The notes: generated from the sequence alone by a model not told the origin. A stretch of DNA of 64,000 bases from Rhodopseudomonas palustris JSC-3b (GCA_000504425.1 KI632513.1:2816150-2880149); one strand, 5' to 3'. Shown: positions 41,515 to 50,437, counted from the stretch's first letter. Numbers and translations are program-made.

Positions 41515-42213
41515 TTAAGCCGCGTCGACCATCACCAGTTCAGAGTCATCGAGCGCGGTGATGGTCAGCTCAGTCTCATCGCTGATCGCTGCGCCGTCGC
41601 GGGCGTTGACCTCGACGCCGTTGATCGCGATCCGTCCGGAGGCCGGCACCAGATAAGCGAACCGGCCGGCGCCGAGCTGATAGCGGGTGCGGTCACCGGC
41701 GCGCAGCGTACCGGCCAGCACCCGGGCATCGGCGCGGATCGGCAGCGCGTCAGCATCGGCCTCCCAGCCACTCGCCACCGGGACCAATTTGCCGGACCGC
41801 TCATCGCGCGGGAACGGCCGGGTGCCCCAGCACGGCTGACCGCCGTCCTTGGTCGGCATGATCCAGATCTGGAACAGCCGGGTCGGCGCTTGCTCGAGAT
41901 TGTACTCGGAATGGCGAACGCCGGTGCCGGCACTCATCACCTGGACGTCGCCGGCCTTGGTCTTGCCGGTGTTGCCGAGCGAATCCTGATGGGTGATGGC
42001 GCCGTCGCGCACGAAGGTGATGATCTCCATGTCGGCATGCGGATGCGGCGGGAACCCGCTCTGCGGCGCGATCTCGTCATCGTTCCAGACCCGCAGCGCG
42101 CCATGGCCCATGCGGTTCGGGTCGAAATAGTTCGCGAACGAGAAGTGGAAGTGGGCCTTGAGCCAGCCGTGATCGGCGGTGCCGAGGCTGGCGAACGGAC
42201 GAAGCGTGATCAT
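41515..42213 (-). CDS. Pirin family protein (YhhW-like)
   Basis: 232 residues from MITLRPFASLGTADHGWLKAHFHFSFANYF. Two cupin halves: the N-terminal half carries the metal-binding set FPPHPHADMEIITFV..GAITHQDSLGN and the typical MSAGTGVRHSEYN. The C-terminal half is degenerate. YhhW-type pirins bind Fe or other metals, and some have quercetin 2,3-dioxygenase activity. GAGAGGAGAGACC before the ATG is a good ribosome-binding site. It is divergent from a LysR regulator with an inverted repeat between, and wrbA lies just downstream. Confidence 0.9.
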   Translation of the reverse strand: MITLRPFASLGTADHGWLKAHFHFSFANYFDPNRMGHGALRVWNDDEIAPQSGFPPHPHADMEIITFVRDGAITHQDSLGNTGKTKAGDVQVMSAGTGVRHSEYNLEQAPTRLFQIWIMPTKDGGQPCWGTRPFPRDERSGKLVPVASGWEADADALPIRADARVLAGTLRAGDRTRYQLGAGRFAYLVPASGRIAINGVEVNARDGAAISDETELTITALDDSELVMVDAA

Positions 42214-42298
42214 CGGTCTCTCCTCTCGGTGAGGTGCGAACCGCGCACCGATTGAGCGTTGAGACTCTGGATAAGCACTGCGCACTGGTATTAAAATA

Positions 42299-42322
42299 GA
42301 AACAATTGAAACACATTGTTTC
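42299..42322. promoter_or_regulatory. Inverted-repeat operator between pirin and lysR
   Basis: GAAACAAT-N8-ATTGTTTC is a perfect 8-bp dyad, and the spacer contains another GAAACA. It lies in the 119-base divergent gap in A/T-rich DNA (TATTAAAATAGAAACAATTG). Such dyads with A/T content are typical LysR-type targets. Confidence 0.6.
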
Positions 42323-42332
42323 CAAAACAGCG

Positions 42333-43253
42333 ATGAAGATTCCCGATTTCGAGGCATGGGCGGTATTCGCCAAAGTGGTCGAGCTGCGCTCGTTCGCCGC
42401 CGCCGCGACCGAGCTTGCGACTTCCAAGGCCACCGTGTCGAAGGCGATCACCCGCCTGGAACAGCGGCTGGGCGCGCGGCTGTTTCACCGCACCTCGCGG
42501 CGGCTGGCGCTGACCGAGGCGGGCCAGCAGCTCGCCGAACGGGCGGCGCAGCTGCTCGCCGACGGCGAAGCGGCCGAAAATGAAGCACGCGCGCAGTCCG
42601 GCACGCCGTGCGGCCTGGTGCGGCTGGCGGTGCCGATGACTTTCGGGGTGCGGGTGATTGCGCCGCTGCTGCCGCCCTTTCTGGAGCGTTATCCGCAGAT
42701 CGCGATCGACCTGCATGCCAGCGACGAAATGATCGATCTGATCGGCAATGGCTTTGACGCCGCGGTGCGGATCGCGGCGATGCCGGATTCCTCACTGCTG
42801 GCGCGGCGGCTATGCCCGATGCCGCGCTACACGGTGGCAGCGCCCTCTTATCTGCAGCGCTACGGCCGGCCCACGCACCCGATGCAGCTCGCCCAGCATC
42901 GCTGCCTCGGCTACGCTTATCTGTCGACGGCCAATGCCTGGCACTATTACAACGCCGCTGGCGACCAGGTGACGGTGCGCCCGGCCGGGCCACTGCGGGT
43001 CAATAATGGCGAAGCGCTGCTGCCGGCGCTGCTGGCCGGGCTCGGCATCGCCGATCTGCCGGCATTCATCATCGGCGAAGCGCTGGCCGCGGGCGCGGTG
43101 GAGCCGATCCTGCCCGGCTGGCGGCAACGCGAGGGCGCGGTGCATCTGGTGACGCCGCCAGGACGGCCGCGGCCGGCGCGGGTCGAGCTATTGGCGGATT
43201 ATCTCGCCGAGCAGCTCAGCGAAGCCGGCAAGCTCACTCCAGCGTCGCGGTGA
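42333..43253 (+). CDS. LysR family transcriptional regulator
   Basis: 306 residues from MKIPDFEAWAVFAKVVELRSF. A TTG start at 42306 would fall inside the operator-like dyad and is less likely. The helix-turn-helix is FAAAATELATSKATVSKAITRLEQRLGARLFHRTSRRLALTEAG. A substrate-binding domain follows (LVRLAVPMTFGVRVIAPLLPPFLERYPQIAIDLHAS..). Members of the CrgA/AaeR-like group often regulate a divergent neighbour; here that is pirin-wrbA. The effector is unknown, with a quinone or electrophile plausible from context. Confidence 0.9.
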   Translation: MKIPDFEAWAVFAKVVELRSFAAAATELATSKATVSKAITRLEQRLGARLFHRTSRRLALTEAGQQLAERAAQLLADGEAAENEARAQSGTPCGLVRLAVPMTFGVRVIAPLLPPFLERYPQIAIDLHASDEMIDLIGNGFDAAVRIAAMPDSSLLARRLCPMPRYTVAAPSYLQRYGRPTHPMQLAQHRCLGYAYLSTANAWHYYNAAGDQVTVRPAGPLRVNNGEALLPALLAGLGIADLPAFIIGEALAAGAVEPILPGWRQREGAVHLVTPPGRPRPARVELLADYLAEQLSEAGKLTPASR

Positions 43254-44082
43254 ATTCGTAGGCGCGCTCGCCGCCGATCACCGTCAGTTTCAGCGCCGCG
43301 CCTTCCGCCTTGGCGCCGGACGGCAGGCCCTCCAGCTCGAACGCAAAGCGCTGCACCCCGGCTGGGCTGGGCGTGACCCGGCGCGGCAGCGGCAGCGCCC
43401 AATCCGCGGTCGGCCCCTCGGCCAGCAGGTCGATGGCGCGCGGGTCCGGCGCCACCACCTCGACCTGCACGGTCTGGCCCTGACGGCCGACATCGCGAAT
43501 GGTGATCGGGTGGCTGTCGCCGATGCTGGCCGGCACCGGCACGGTATCGAGCGCCGCCGACAGCGCGCTGTCCTGAGTGCTGGCGACGCTGGCGAAGGAC
43601 AGCTCCGTCACCGCTTCCACCGGAACGCACAGCTTCTCACACACCGCATAGCTGATGGTGGCGCGCAGGATCACCGGCTTGTCGGCATTTTTGGCGACGA
43701 TGCGCAGCGGCAGCACCACCTGCTTGTGATAGCCGATCGACGTGCCGCCGGCGCCATCGGGGAATTTCATCGGCGCGGGCCACAAAATGGTGACGCCCTC
43801 GACATTCTCCGATTTCGAGAAATCAAAGCGCGGTGGCACCCCGGAATCGCCGGGCGAGCGCCAATAGGTCTTCCAGCCCGGCTCCAATTGGAACGCGATG
43901 CCGCCGAGCAGCACCGAGCCGCTGCGCGAACCGGCCAGCAGCCGCACCGCAGAATGGCTGTCAGCAACCCATGGCGAACTATCCTCGGCGGAGGCCGCGT
44001 TGATGGCACAGACACTCGCCAGCACGGCGGCGGCCGCGGTCGCAACCGACAGCAACTGGCGAAACGGAACCCAATTTCTCAT
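43234..44082 (-). CDS. Periplasmic DsbD N-terminal-like (thiol-disulfide) domain protein
   Basis: 282 residues from the ATG at 44082. Signal peptide: [24 protein letters not shown]. The rest resembles the N-terminal immunoglobulin-like domain of DsbD (DsbD-alpha): [29 protein letters not shown] and [19 protein letters not shown], where CEKLC holds two Cys three residues apart. Unlike DsbD there is no membrane part or C-terminal thioredoxin domain. It probably receives electrons from a separate CcdA/ScsB-type membrane protein. It overlaps the lysR 3' end by 20 bases, convergent, and is divergent from yqgE. Confidence 0.8.
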   Translation of the reverse strand: MRNWVPFRQLLSVATAAAAVLASVCAINAASAEDSSPWVADSHSAVRLLAGSRSGSVLLGGIAFQLEPGWKTYWRSPGDSGVPPRFDFSKSENVEGVTILWPAPMKFPDGAGGTSIGYHKQVVLPLRIVAKNADKPVILRATISYAVCEKLCVPVEAVTELSFASVASTQDSALSAALDTVPVPASIGDSHPITIRDVGRQGQTVQVEVVAPDPRAIDLLAEGPTADWALPLPRRVTPSPAGVQRFAFELEGLPSGAKAEGAALKLTVIGGERAYEFTATLE

Positions 44083-44219
44083 GTCACGCACTCTTTCCGA
44101 CCGACCGCATCCGCGCCCGCCCCACGGCCCAGATCGCCATCCGCGTTGTCGCGGGTCGCTTGATTGACAGCTCAGCCACCCAATATCAGGATGGCAGCCA
44201 AATTGAGAATGCTTTGCCG

Positions 44220-44843
44220 ATGATCGCAAAATCCCACGCGCCGAACCCGGAGCACTCCGCCGAAGGCGGCTATCTCGACGGCCAATTGCTGGTCGCGATG
44301 CCGGTGATGGAGGACGAGCGCTTTGCGCGGTCGGTGATCTACGTATGCGCCCATTCGGCCGAAGGGGCGATGGGAATCATCGTCAATCGCCCGGCCGGCA
44401 GCATCAACTTCCCGGAGCTGCTGGTGCAGCTCGAAATCATCGACAAGGCCGACCAGATCAAGCTGCCGGAAAATGCCGAGTCGATGCGGGTGCTGAAAGG
44501 CGGGCCGGTCGAGACCGGACGTGGCTTCGTGCTGCATTCCAGTGACTTCTTCATCAAAGACGCCACTTTGCCGATCGACGATGGCATCTGTCTGACCGCG
44601 ACCGTCGATATTCTCAAGGCGATCGCCAAGGGCGCTGGCCCGAAACGCGCCATTCTGGCGCTCGGCTATGCCGGCTGGGCGCCCGGTCAGCTGGAAAACG
44701 AGATTCAGGAAAACGGCTGGCTGCACTGCGCGGCCGATCCGGACCTGATCTTCGGCAACGACATTGAGGACAAATATTCGCGCGCGCTGCTCAAGATCGG
44801 CATCGAGCCCGGCATGTTGTCCAACGAAGCCGGCCACGCTTAA
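44220..44843 (+). CDS. YqgE/AlgH family protein
   Basis: 207 residues from the ATG at 44220 (a TTG at 44160 is possible). The family signature is clear: [43 protein letters not shown] and [19 protein letters not shown], then [23 protein letters not shown]. AlgH affects alginate production in Pseudomonas, but the biochemical function of the family is not settled. It is soluble with no signal peptide. The stem-loop 6 bases after its stop is a copy of an interspersed repeat and may end its transcript. Confidence 0.88.
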   Translation: MIAKSHAPNPEHSAEGGYLDGQLLVAMPVMEDERFARSVIYVCAHSAEGAMGIIVNRPAGSINFPELLVQLEIIDKADQIKLPENAESMRVLKGGPVETGRGFVLHSSDFFIKDATLPIDDGICLTATVDILKAIAKGAGPKRAILALGYAGWAPGQLENEIQENGWLHCAADPDLIFGNDIEDKYSRALLKIGIEPGMLSNEAGHA

Positions 44844-44849
44844 AGCTGT

Positions 44850-44876
44850 CTCGGTTCTGATGGCGTCAGAACCGAG
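44850..44876. repeat. Family C repeat, short copy forming a perfect hairpin
   Basis: CTCGGTTCTGA / TCAGAACCGAG, 11-bp stem with loop TGGCG, between convergent yqgE and the GGDEF/EAL gene. The left arm matches the start of the longer element at 16632 (TCGGTTCTGATGG). No T-tract on either side. Confidence 0.65.
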
Positions 44877-44897
44877 ATGCCAGAAGCTCCCGTTTGA

Positions 44898-47774
44898 TCA
44901 GCTTGCGGCCTCAAGCCGCGTTTCGGTGAGCAATCGCATCGCCGCGTCGGCATCCATCGGTTCGCCGAACGCAAAGCCCTGCGCGTATTCGCAGCCGAGC
45001 TGATACAGCTCCACCGCATCCGAATCGGTCTCCGCGCCCTCCGCCACCACATCCATGCCGAGGTCGTGCGCGAGCGCCACGATCGATTTCAGGATCACCG
45101 GGCGGGTGCCGCGGCTGGTGGTGCGCACAAACGACTGATCGATCTTGATGGTGTCGAACGGGAAACGCTGCAGATAGGACAGCGACGAGTGCCCGGTGCC
45201 GAAATCATCGAGCGACAGCCCGGTGCCGAGTTCCTTGATCCGCTGCAGCATCTGCGCAGCGTGTTCCGGATTCTCCATCACCAGCGACTCGGTGAGTTCG
45301 AGTTTCAGCGTGCCGCGCGCCACCGACCAGCGCGACAGCACCGAGCGGATGTCGTGCAACAGATCGTGCCGCAGCAATTGCCGCGACGACACGTTGACGC
45401 TGGCGAAGATCGGCTCGCGCGCGCGCATCGCGCGCTGCCAGGTCGAGAGCTGCTTGGCGGTCTGATCGAGCACGAAGGTGCCGAGATCGACGATCAGCCC
45501 GGTTTCTTCGGCAACCGAAATGAACTCACTCGGCGACATCCGGCCGAGCTTGGGATGATCCCAGCGCGCCAGCGCCTCAAAGCCCGCCACCGCGCGATCT
45601 TCCAGCCGCACGATCGGCTGATACAGGATCGCCAGTTCCTGCCGTTCGATCGCCCGGCGCAGTTCCGACTCCAGCGTCAGCCGGTCGGTCTTGCGCGCGC
45701 GCATCGCCGGTTTGTACACGTCGATGCGGTCGCCGCCGATCCGCTTGGAGTGATACATCGCCAGCTCGGCGTCCTTGATGATCTCGTCGGTGAGTTGGGT
45801 CTGCGGATCGGCCAGAGCGAGGCCAATCGACGCGGTCAGGAAGATCTCGCGCTCGTTGAACGCGATCGGCGCACGGATGGTCTTGCGGATCGTTTCGGCA
45901 AAGGCGGTGATGCGCGCCGAATCCTGCTCGGATAGCAGGATCAGGCCGAACTGATCGCCGGCGAGCCGCGCCAGCGTATCCTGCGGCTTGAGAATGCGGG
46001 TCAGCCGCCGCGCCAGCGTCAGCAGAATGGAATCGCCAACCGCGATGCCGACGGAATCATTGACCTGCTTGAAGCGATCGAGATCAATCACCATCACCGT
46101 CGGCCGCAGGTTCGGCATGGTCTTGGCGAAGGTCGAGACCGCGTTGAGGCGATCGAGGAACAGTTTTCGGTTCGGCAGCCCGGTGAGATTGTCATGCACC
46201 GAGTCGTGCAGCATCCGTTCTTCGGCGTTCTTGAACTCGGTGACGTCGGTCAGCGTGCCGACCACCCGCGCCACTTCGCCGTCCGAGCCGACCACCGGGC
46301 GCGCCTTGAGCGCAAACCACATGAAATGGCCATCCGGCGTGCGCAGCCTAAAATCCTGGGTCAGCCGGCCGCGGCGCTGATCGAGCACCGAGTCGAGCGC
46401 CGCCCGGAAACGGTCCTGATCGAGCGGATGCAGCACTTCCAGCCATTTGGCGGCAGTGCCTTCCAGCGTGCCGCGTTTCAGCCCGAGCAGCGTCTCGGTC
46501 TCGGGGCTGGTGAACACCTTGTCGGCGGCGACGTCCCAATCCCAGATCAAATCGCCCGAGCCGGTCAGCGCCAGCGCGCGCCGTTCGACGTCGGACACCA
46601 CGCCGGTCGGCGCGCCGCCGCCCGCAAAGGCGTGCTGCATCACGGTGAAGCCGATCAGCATCACGATCAGCACCAGGCCGCCGAGCAGCGCCGGGCCGAC
46701 AATGTCGTTGGTGACGCTGCCCGCCACCGTCATGCCGGCCGCGATCACCCACACCACCAGCAGGAACCAGGTCGGGATCAGCAGCACGGCGCGGTCGAAG
46801 CCGTGGGTCGACAGATAGACGATCAGCGCAAAGCCGGCGACCGAGATCAGCACCAGCGACATGCGCGCGATGCCGGACGCCACCGCGGGGTCGAACAACG
46901 CCAGCGCCACCAGCGAGCCGAGGAAGATCAACCAGCCCAGCGTGATGTGCGCGTAGCGGACATGCCAGCGATTGAGATTGAGATAGGCGAACAGGAACAC
47001 GAGCAGCGTCGCCGCCAGGATCGCTTCGCCGGAGGCGCGCCACACGCGCTCGGCGCCGGACGACATGTCCAGCACCTTGCCCCAGAAGCCGAAATCGACG
47101 CCGATATAGACCAGCACCGCCCAGGCCAGCGCGGCCGCGGCCGGAAACATGATGCTGCCCTTGACCACGAACAGAATGGTCAGCACCAGCGCCAGCAAGC
47201 CGGAAATGCCGATCACGATGCCTTGGTACAGCGTGAACGAGTTGACCTTGTCCTTGTAGGCTTCCGGCTCCCACAGATAGAGCTGCGGCAGCTTGTCGGT
47301 GCGCAGTTCGGCCACGAAGGTCACCACCGAGCCGGGATCGAGCGTGATGCGAAACACGTCGGCGGTCGGGCTGTCCTGGCGCTCCGGCCGATCGCCGCTG
47401 GACGGCGTGATCACCGCGATGCGCGACAGGCCGAGGTCGGGCCAGAACAGTCCGGACGACACGATGCGATAATGCGGCGCGACAATCAGGCGGTCGAGCT
47501 GATCATCGGTGTTGTTGGCGAGCGCGAACACCACCCAATTCTGGCCGCCTTCGCGGGCACGCACTTCGACACGGCGGACAATGCCGTCAGTGCCAGGCGC
47601 GGTCGACACCTGGATGCGGTCGCCATCGCTGCGCTGGTGCTCAAGGACGGCGGTGAGGTCAATGGCCGGCGCATCGCTCCGGACGCTGACCGCGTCGACC
47701 GCATAAGCCGGCGCACCGGCCGCAGCTATCATGAGGCCCAACGCCAGCAGCGCCAGGCACCTGATCAGACGCAA
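44898..47774 (-). CDS. 7TM-sensor PAS-GGDEF-EAL protein, probable c-di-GMP phosphodiesterase
   Basis: 958 residues. A signal peptide and periplasmic 7TMR-DISMED-like domain (~25-180) lead to seven hydrophobic helices (~185-380). A PAS/PAC unit (~400-520, LTGSGDLIWDWDVAADKVFTSPETETLLG..RVVGTLTDVTEF), GGDEF (~530-690) and EAL (~700-950) follow. The GGDEF site reads AGDQF, so cyclase activity is probably lost and the domain may only bind GTP. The EAL domain has FEALARW, conserved Glu/Asp ligands and LDDFGTGHSSLSYLQRFPFDTIKID, so hydrolysis of c-di-GMP is expected. It is monocistronic and convergent with yqgE. Confidence 0.9.
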   Translation of the reverse strand: MRLIRCLALLALGLMIAAAGAPAYAVDAVSVRSDAPAIDLTAVLEHQRSDGDRIQVSTAPGTDGIVRRVEVRAREGGQNWVVFALANNTDDQLDRLIVAPHYRIVSSGLFWPDLGLSRIAVITPSSGDRPERQDSPTADVFRITLDPGSVVTFVAELRTDKLPQLYLWEPEAYKDKVNSFTLYQGIVIGISGLLALVLTILFVVKGSIMFPAAAALAWAVLVYIGVDFGFWGKVLDMSSGAERVWRASGEAILAATLLVFLFAYLNLNRWHVRYAHITLGWLIFLGSLVALALFDPAVASGIARMSLVLISVAGFALIVYLSTHGFDRAVLLIPTWFLLVVWVIAAGMTVAGSVTNDIVGPALLGGLVLIVMLIGFTVMQHAFAGGGAPTGVVSDVERRALALTGSGDLIWDWDVAADKVFTSPETETLLGLKRGTLEGTAAKWLEVLHPLDQDRFRAALDSVLDQRRGRLTQDFRLRTPDGHFMWFALKARPVVGSDGEVARVVGTLTDVTEFKNAEERMLHDSVHDNLTGLPNRKLFLDRLNAVSTFAKTMPNLRPTVMVIDLDRFKQVNDSVGIAVGDSILLTLARRLTRILKPQDTLARLAGDQFGLILLSEQDSARITAFAETIRKTIRAPIAFNEREIFLTASIGLALADPQTQLTDEIIKDAELAMYHSKRIGGDRIDVYKPAMRARKTDRLTLESELRRAIERQELAILYQPIVRLEDRAVAGFEALARWDHPKLGRMSPSEFISVAEETGLIVDLGTFVLDQTAKQLSTWQRAMRAREPIFASVNVSSRQLLRHDLLHDIRSVLSRWSVARGTLKLELTESLVMENPEHAAQMLQRIKELGTGLSLDDFGTGHSSLSYLQRFPFDTIKIDQSFVRTTSRGTRPVILKSIVALAHDLGMDVVAEGAETDSDAVELYQLGCEYAQGFAFGEPMDADAAMRLLTETRLEAAS

Positions 47775-47957
47775 TGTCGGTTCTCCGCGTTAACGATTCA
47801 TCGAACGTGTGGCGCCGGGTAATGACCGTACCACAATTTGCCCAGTTGCACGGACCGTGTCGCGCCATCCGATCCGGACCGCACGCCCTTCGGACGAGGG
47901 CCGATCAATGGCACGGCGGCTAGCCAAATCAAAGGCTTTCCGGCCCGACGATGGTCG

Positions 47958-48956
47958 CTACTCAGTGAGCACAATTTTGCCAATATGTTGACTGCTCTCC
48001 ATCCGGCGATGGGCCTCGACCGCTTCGGCAAGCGGGAAAGTGCTGTCGATCACCGGCTTGATGCGGCCCTGCGCCAATAGCGGCAACACCTTGGCTTCGA
48101 TCGCCGCCACCATGGCGGCCTTCTCGGCATTGGTGCGCGGGCGCAGCGTCGATCCGGTATGATGCAGCCGCTTAGTCATCAGCTTGGCGAAATTGACGGT
48201 GGCCTTGATGCCGTCCAGCAGCGCGATCTGCACGATCCGCCCTTCGATCGCGGCGGCATTGTAGTTACGCTCGATGTACTCGCCGCCGACCATGTCGAGG
48301 ATCAGCTCGACGCCGCGGCCCCCGGTGAATTCCTTAACGACCGTGACGAAATCTTCGGTCTTGTAGTTAATGGCGCGGTCGGCGCCGAGCTTGAGGCAAG
48401 CCTCGGCCTTTTCGGCCGAACCGACCGTGACCACCACGCGCGCGCCAAACGCTTTGGCAAGCTGGATCGCCATGGTGCCGATCCCGGACGAGCCGCCATG
48501 CACCAGCAGCGTTTCGCCGGCTTGCAGCGCGCCGCGCTCGAACACGTTGTGCCACACCGTCATCAAGGTTTCCGGCGTTGCGCCGGCCTCGATCATCGAA
48601 AAGCCCGGCGGCACCGCCATCGCCTGCGCATCGGCCGCGATGCAATATTGCGCATAGCCGCCGCCAGCGACCAGCGACATCACCTGCGCGCCAACGGCAT
48701 GACGGGTCACGCCCTCGCCGACCGCGACCACTTCACCGGCGATCTCCAGCCCCGGCAGATCGCTGGCGCCGGGCGGCGGCGGATAATGACCGGAGCGCTG
48801 TGCCACATCGGGACGGTTGACGCCGGCCGCCACCACTTTCACCAGGATTTCCCCAGGTCCGGGCTGCGGCACCGGACGCGTCTCCGGCTGCAACACCTCC
48901 GGTCCGCCGGGTCGGCTAATGCCGATCACGGACATTTGCGTGGGGATCGGTTCCAT
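47958..48956 (-). CDS. NAD(P)H-quinone oxidoreductase (zeta-crystallin/PIG3 type)
   Basis: 332 residues. The GroES-like N-terminal domain (EILVKVVAAGVNRPDVAQRSGHYPPPPGASDLPGLEIAGEVVAVGEGV) is followed by a Rossmann domain with LLVHGGSSGIGTMAIQLAKAFGARVVVTVGSAEK (nucleotide loop). No zinc-binding Cys are present, as in the quinone-reductase branch of MDR proteins. The PIG3-like HYPPPPGASD is typical. It reduces quinones or enones with NADPH. It is downstream of nothing obvious; the GGDEF/EAL gene lies next on the same strand, 183 bases on. Confidence 0.9.
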   Translation of the reverse strand: MEPIPTQMSVIGISRPGGPEVLQPETRPVPQPGPGEILVKVVAAGVNRPDVAQRSGHYPPPPGASDLPGLEIAGEVVAVGEGVTRHAVGAQVMSLVAGGGYAQYCIAADAQAMAVPPGFSMIEAGATPETLMTVWHNVFERGALQAGETLLVHGGSSGIGTMAIQLAKAFGARVVVTVGSAEKAEACLKLGADRAINYKTEDFVTVVKEFTGGRGVELILDMVGGEYIERNYNAAAIEGRIVQIALLDGIKATVNFAKLMTKRLHHTGSTLRPRTNAEKAAMVAAIEAKVLPLLAQGRIKPVIDSTFPLAEAVEAHRRMESSQHIGKIVLTE

Positions 48957-49057
48957 GATTTGTCCTTGTAAAGCGAATGACGCAGGCGGGAATCCGGCTA
49001 GGATTAGACAGCCGTGGTCGCGCTGGCAACCAACGGGGTCAATGCGGGAACAAGCCG

Positions 49058-49255
49058 ATGGCGAGCGAACCTGACGACAAGCCGAAGAAGAAGCTCATTC
49101 ATGAAATGGGACAGGATCTGTCGGCGCTCTCGGTCGAGGAACTAACCGAGCGCATCGCGCAGTTACAGGCTGAAATCGAGCGGCTGCAAACGGCGATGTC
49201 GATGAAGCGCGCCACCCGCGACGCCGCTGACCGGCTGTTCAAGACCGCGCGCTAG
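49058..49255 (+). CDS. DUF1192 small coiled-coil protein
   Basis: 65 residues from MASEPDDKPKKKLIHEMGQDLSALSVEELTERIAQLQAEIERLQ. The family signature LS.EEL..RI..L..EI.R is clear. The C-terminal part is a short basic coiled coil. Widespread in Rhizobiales, of unknown function. The frame opens at 48977, but conserved family members start here. A terminator follows at 49309. Confidence 0.85.
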   Translation: MASEPDDKPKKKLIHEMGQDLSALSVEELTERIAQLQAEIERLQTAMSMKRATRDAADRLFKTAR

Positions 49256-49308
49256 TTACCGATCACGACACCTTGATCAGCGTGCTTCCGCACTGCCGAA
49301 AAAGCTGT

Positions 49309-49334
49309 GCGCGCTTAGCAGCGCGCTATTTTTT
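49309..49334 (+). terminator. Rho-independent terminator of the DUF1192 gene
   Basis: GCGCGC-TTAGCA-GCGCGC followed by TATTTTTT, 54 bases after the stop codon. Textbook shape. Confidence 0.85.
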
Positions 49335-49435
49335 GCCGGGAAATAACACCGCGTCGCGCTGCCCGAATGGCAAACCAAATCTAAACAAAAACCCTCATTT
49401 ACGCGGCGTTAAGCTTTCCGGCCTATTACTCGACT

Positions 49436-49530
49436 GTCCAAGTTTTGGACGCTGAGTGGCTCCTGTCCACTCTGCTTTGACGCCTCCCTGTTATCAACTT
49501 CAAAGCCGCCGGCAACGGCGGCTCTTTTTT
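49436..49530 (+). ncRNA. Candidate trans-acting small RNA upstream of rcdA
   Basis: About 95 bases that fold, by eye, into three successive hairpins. SL1 is GTCCAA-GTT-TTGGAC (49436-49450). SL2 is GCTGAGTGG/CCACTCTGC with one T-T mismatch and loop CTCCTGT (49451-49475). A single-stranded stretch with GCCTCCCTG follows. SL3 is GCCGCCG-GCAA-CGGCGGC plus TCTTTTTT, a terminator. CTCCT and CCTCCC are complementary to ribosome-binding sites, as in known rhizobial regulatory RNAs. TATTAC at 49424 could be the -10 box, with the transcript start at SL1, but I see no good -35. No open reading frame is present. The DUF1192 transcript is already terminated upstream, so this terminator must serve something else. 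Confidence 0.55.
49505..49530 (+). terminator. Rho-independent terminator of the candidate sRNA
   Basis: 7-bp stem GCCGCCG/CGGCGGC, loop GCAA (GNRA-type tetraloop), followed by TCTTTTTT. It is not preceded by any protein gene since the DUF1192 terminator 171 bases earlier. Confidence 0.85.
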
Positions 49531-49676
49531 GGGCGTCACGATTTAGCCATCAAACCGACCTCGCATTAACCTTTGCGAAGGACGTAGCTGGACTCCGTTC
49601 CCGCCGCGCGCAATGATTTATTTATCATAAGCCGGCGCGCAGACGCTGGCGGCGTTAAGGGTTGCGTGAGGCGTTA

Positions 49677-50195
49677 ATGATGTCCGACCAATTGCAGGGC
49701 GAAGGTGCTCTCGTTCATTTCAGCGAGCATTTGACCAATTCAGCTGCCTTCGCCACGCTGTTCCGCGATGGCATGGACCTGGTTGAAGAAACCGCGGCCT
49801 ATCTCGATGGCGCGGGGCGCGGCGAAGCCAAAGCGCTCGATCGCGGCGCCAGCCTCACTTACGCAACCGAAAGCATGCGCCTGACCACCCGGCTGATGCA
49901 GCTCGCCTCCTGGCTGCTGCTGCACCGCGCGGTCAAGGAAGGCGAGATGACGCTCAGCCAGGCCAACCGCGAAAAGACCAAGGTCAAGCTCAGCGCCGCG
50001 GATCCCGGCCCGGCCGATGCGCTGGAAAAGCTGCCGGAACAGCTCCAGGAGCTGATCGCGCGCTCGATGAACCTGCAGGAGAAGGTGCGGCGGCTGGACG
50101 GCACCATTCATGGCGCAGCCGCGATCGAACGGGCGCCGATCGGCAATCCGCTGGTGCCGCATCTCAACCGGCTGAAGGCGGCGTTCGAGCGCTGA
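49677..50195 (+). CDS. rcdA: RcdA-like protease adaptor (DUF1465)
   Basis: 172 residues from the ATG at 49677. LVHFSEHLTNSAAFATLFRDGMDLVEETAAYLDGAGRGEAK and LTYATESMRLTTRLMQLASWLLLHRAVKEGEMTLSQA are typical of DUF1465, the RcdA family. In Caulobacter RcdA helps ClpXP degrade the cell-cycle regulator CtrA and other proteins at the pole. The protein is helical with a disordered C-terminal tail. The adjacency to a candidate sRNA is notable. Function in this organism is inferred from the family. Confidence 0.85.
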   Translation: MMSDQLQGEGALVHFSEHLTNSAAFATLFRDGMDLVEETAAYLDGAGRGEAKALDRGASLTYATESMRLTTRLMQLASWLLLHRAVKEGEMTLSQANREKTKVKLSAADPGPADALEKLPEQLQELIARSMNLQEKVRRLDGTIHGAAAIERAPIGNPLVPHLNRLKAAFER

Positions 50196-50278
50196 CCCGC
50201 GACCCCGGATGGCGCGGCTCGCGCGGCCATCCTGCTGCCTGCGGAAAATTCCATTTTAGAACAGCGACTTCACGTCAT

Positions 50279-50298
50279 GGCCGGGGCTTGTCCCGGCC
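50279..50298. repeat. Family B palindrome
   Basis: GGCCGGG-GCTTGT-CCCGGCC, embedded in TCACGTCATGG..GTTGGC. The same motif occurs at 55257-55280. It is a short interspersed hairpin. Confidence 0.65.
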
Positions 50299-50437
50299 GT
50301 TGGCATTTTGGCGGGCGTCGCAAAGCACGAGCATAAAGAGCGGGCATGACGGTTGTTGGTGGCCGCGATGGCATGATGGCGGGCGCTACTGGTATTATGG
50401 AACCCCGCTCGAGCCCGCGCCAACCCGCCCCGAAACG

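Larger units (their letters stand above)
49256..49676. other. Intergenic region DUF1192-rcdA holding two terminators and a candidate small RNA
   Basis: 421 bases without a protein gene. It contains the DUF1192 terminator (49309-49334), a candidate small RNA with its own terminator (49436-49530), and then the rcdA promoter region with GGCGTTAAGG and GGCGTTAATG near 49650-49680. The 150 bases between 49531 and 49676 are A/T-richer, with TTTATTTATCATAAG. Confidence 0.75.

Noticed and set aside
42306-42332. Upstream TTG start for the LysR gene
   Set aside because: It lies inside the operator-like inverted repeat, and the LysR family N terminus begins at MKIPDFEAW.
49640-49685. CtrA-type binding site before rcdA (two GCGTTAA motifs)
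   Set aside because: The TTAA halves are not spaced by seven bases as the consensus needs; only half-sites are present.
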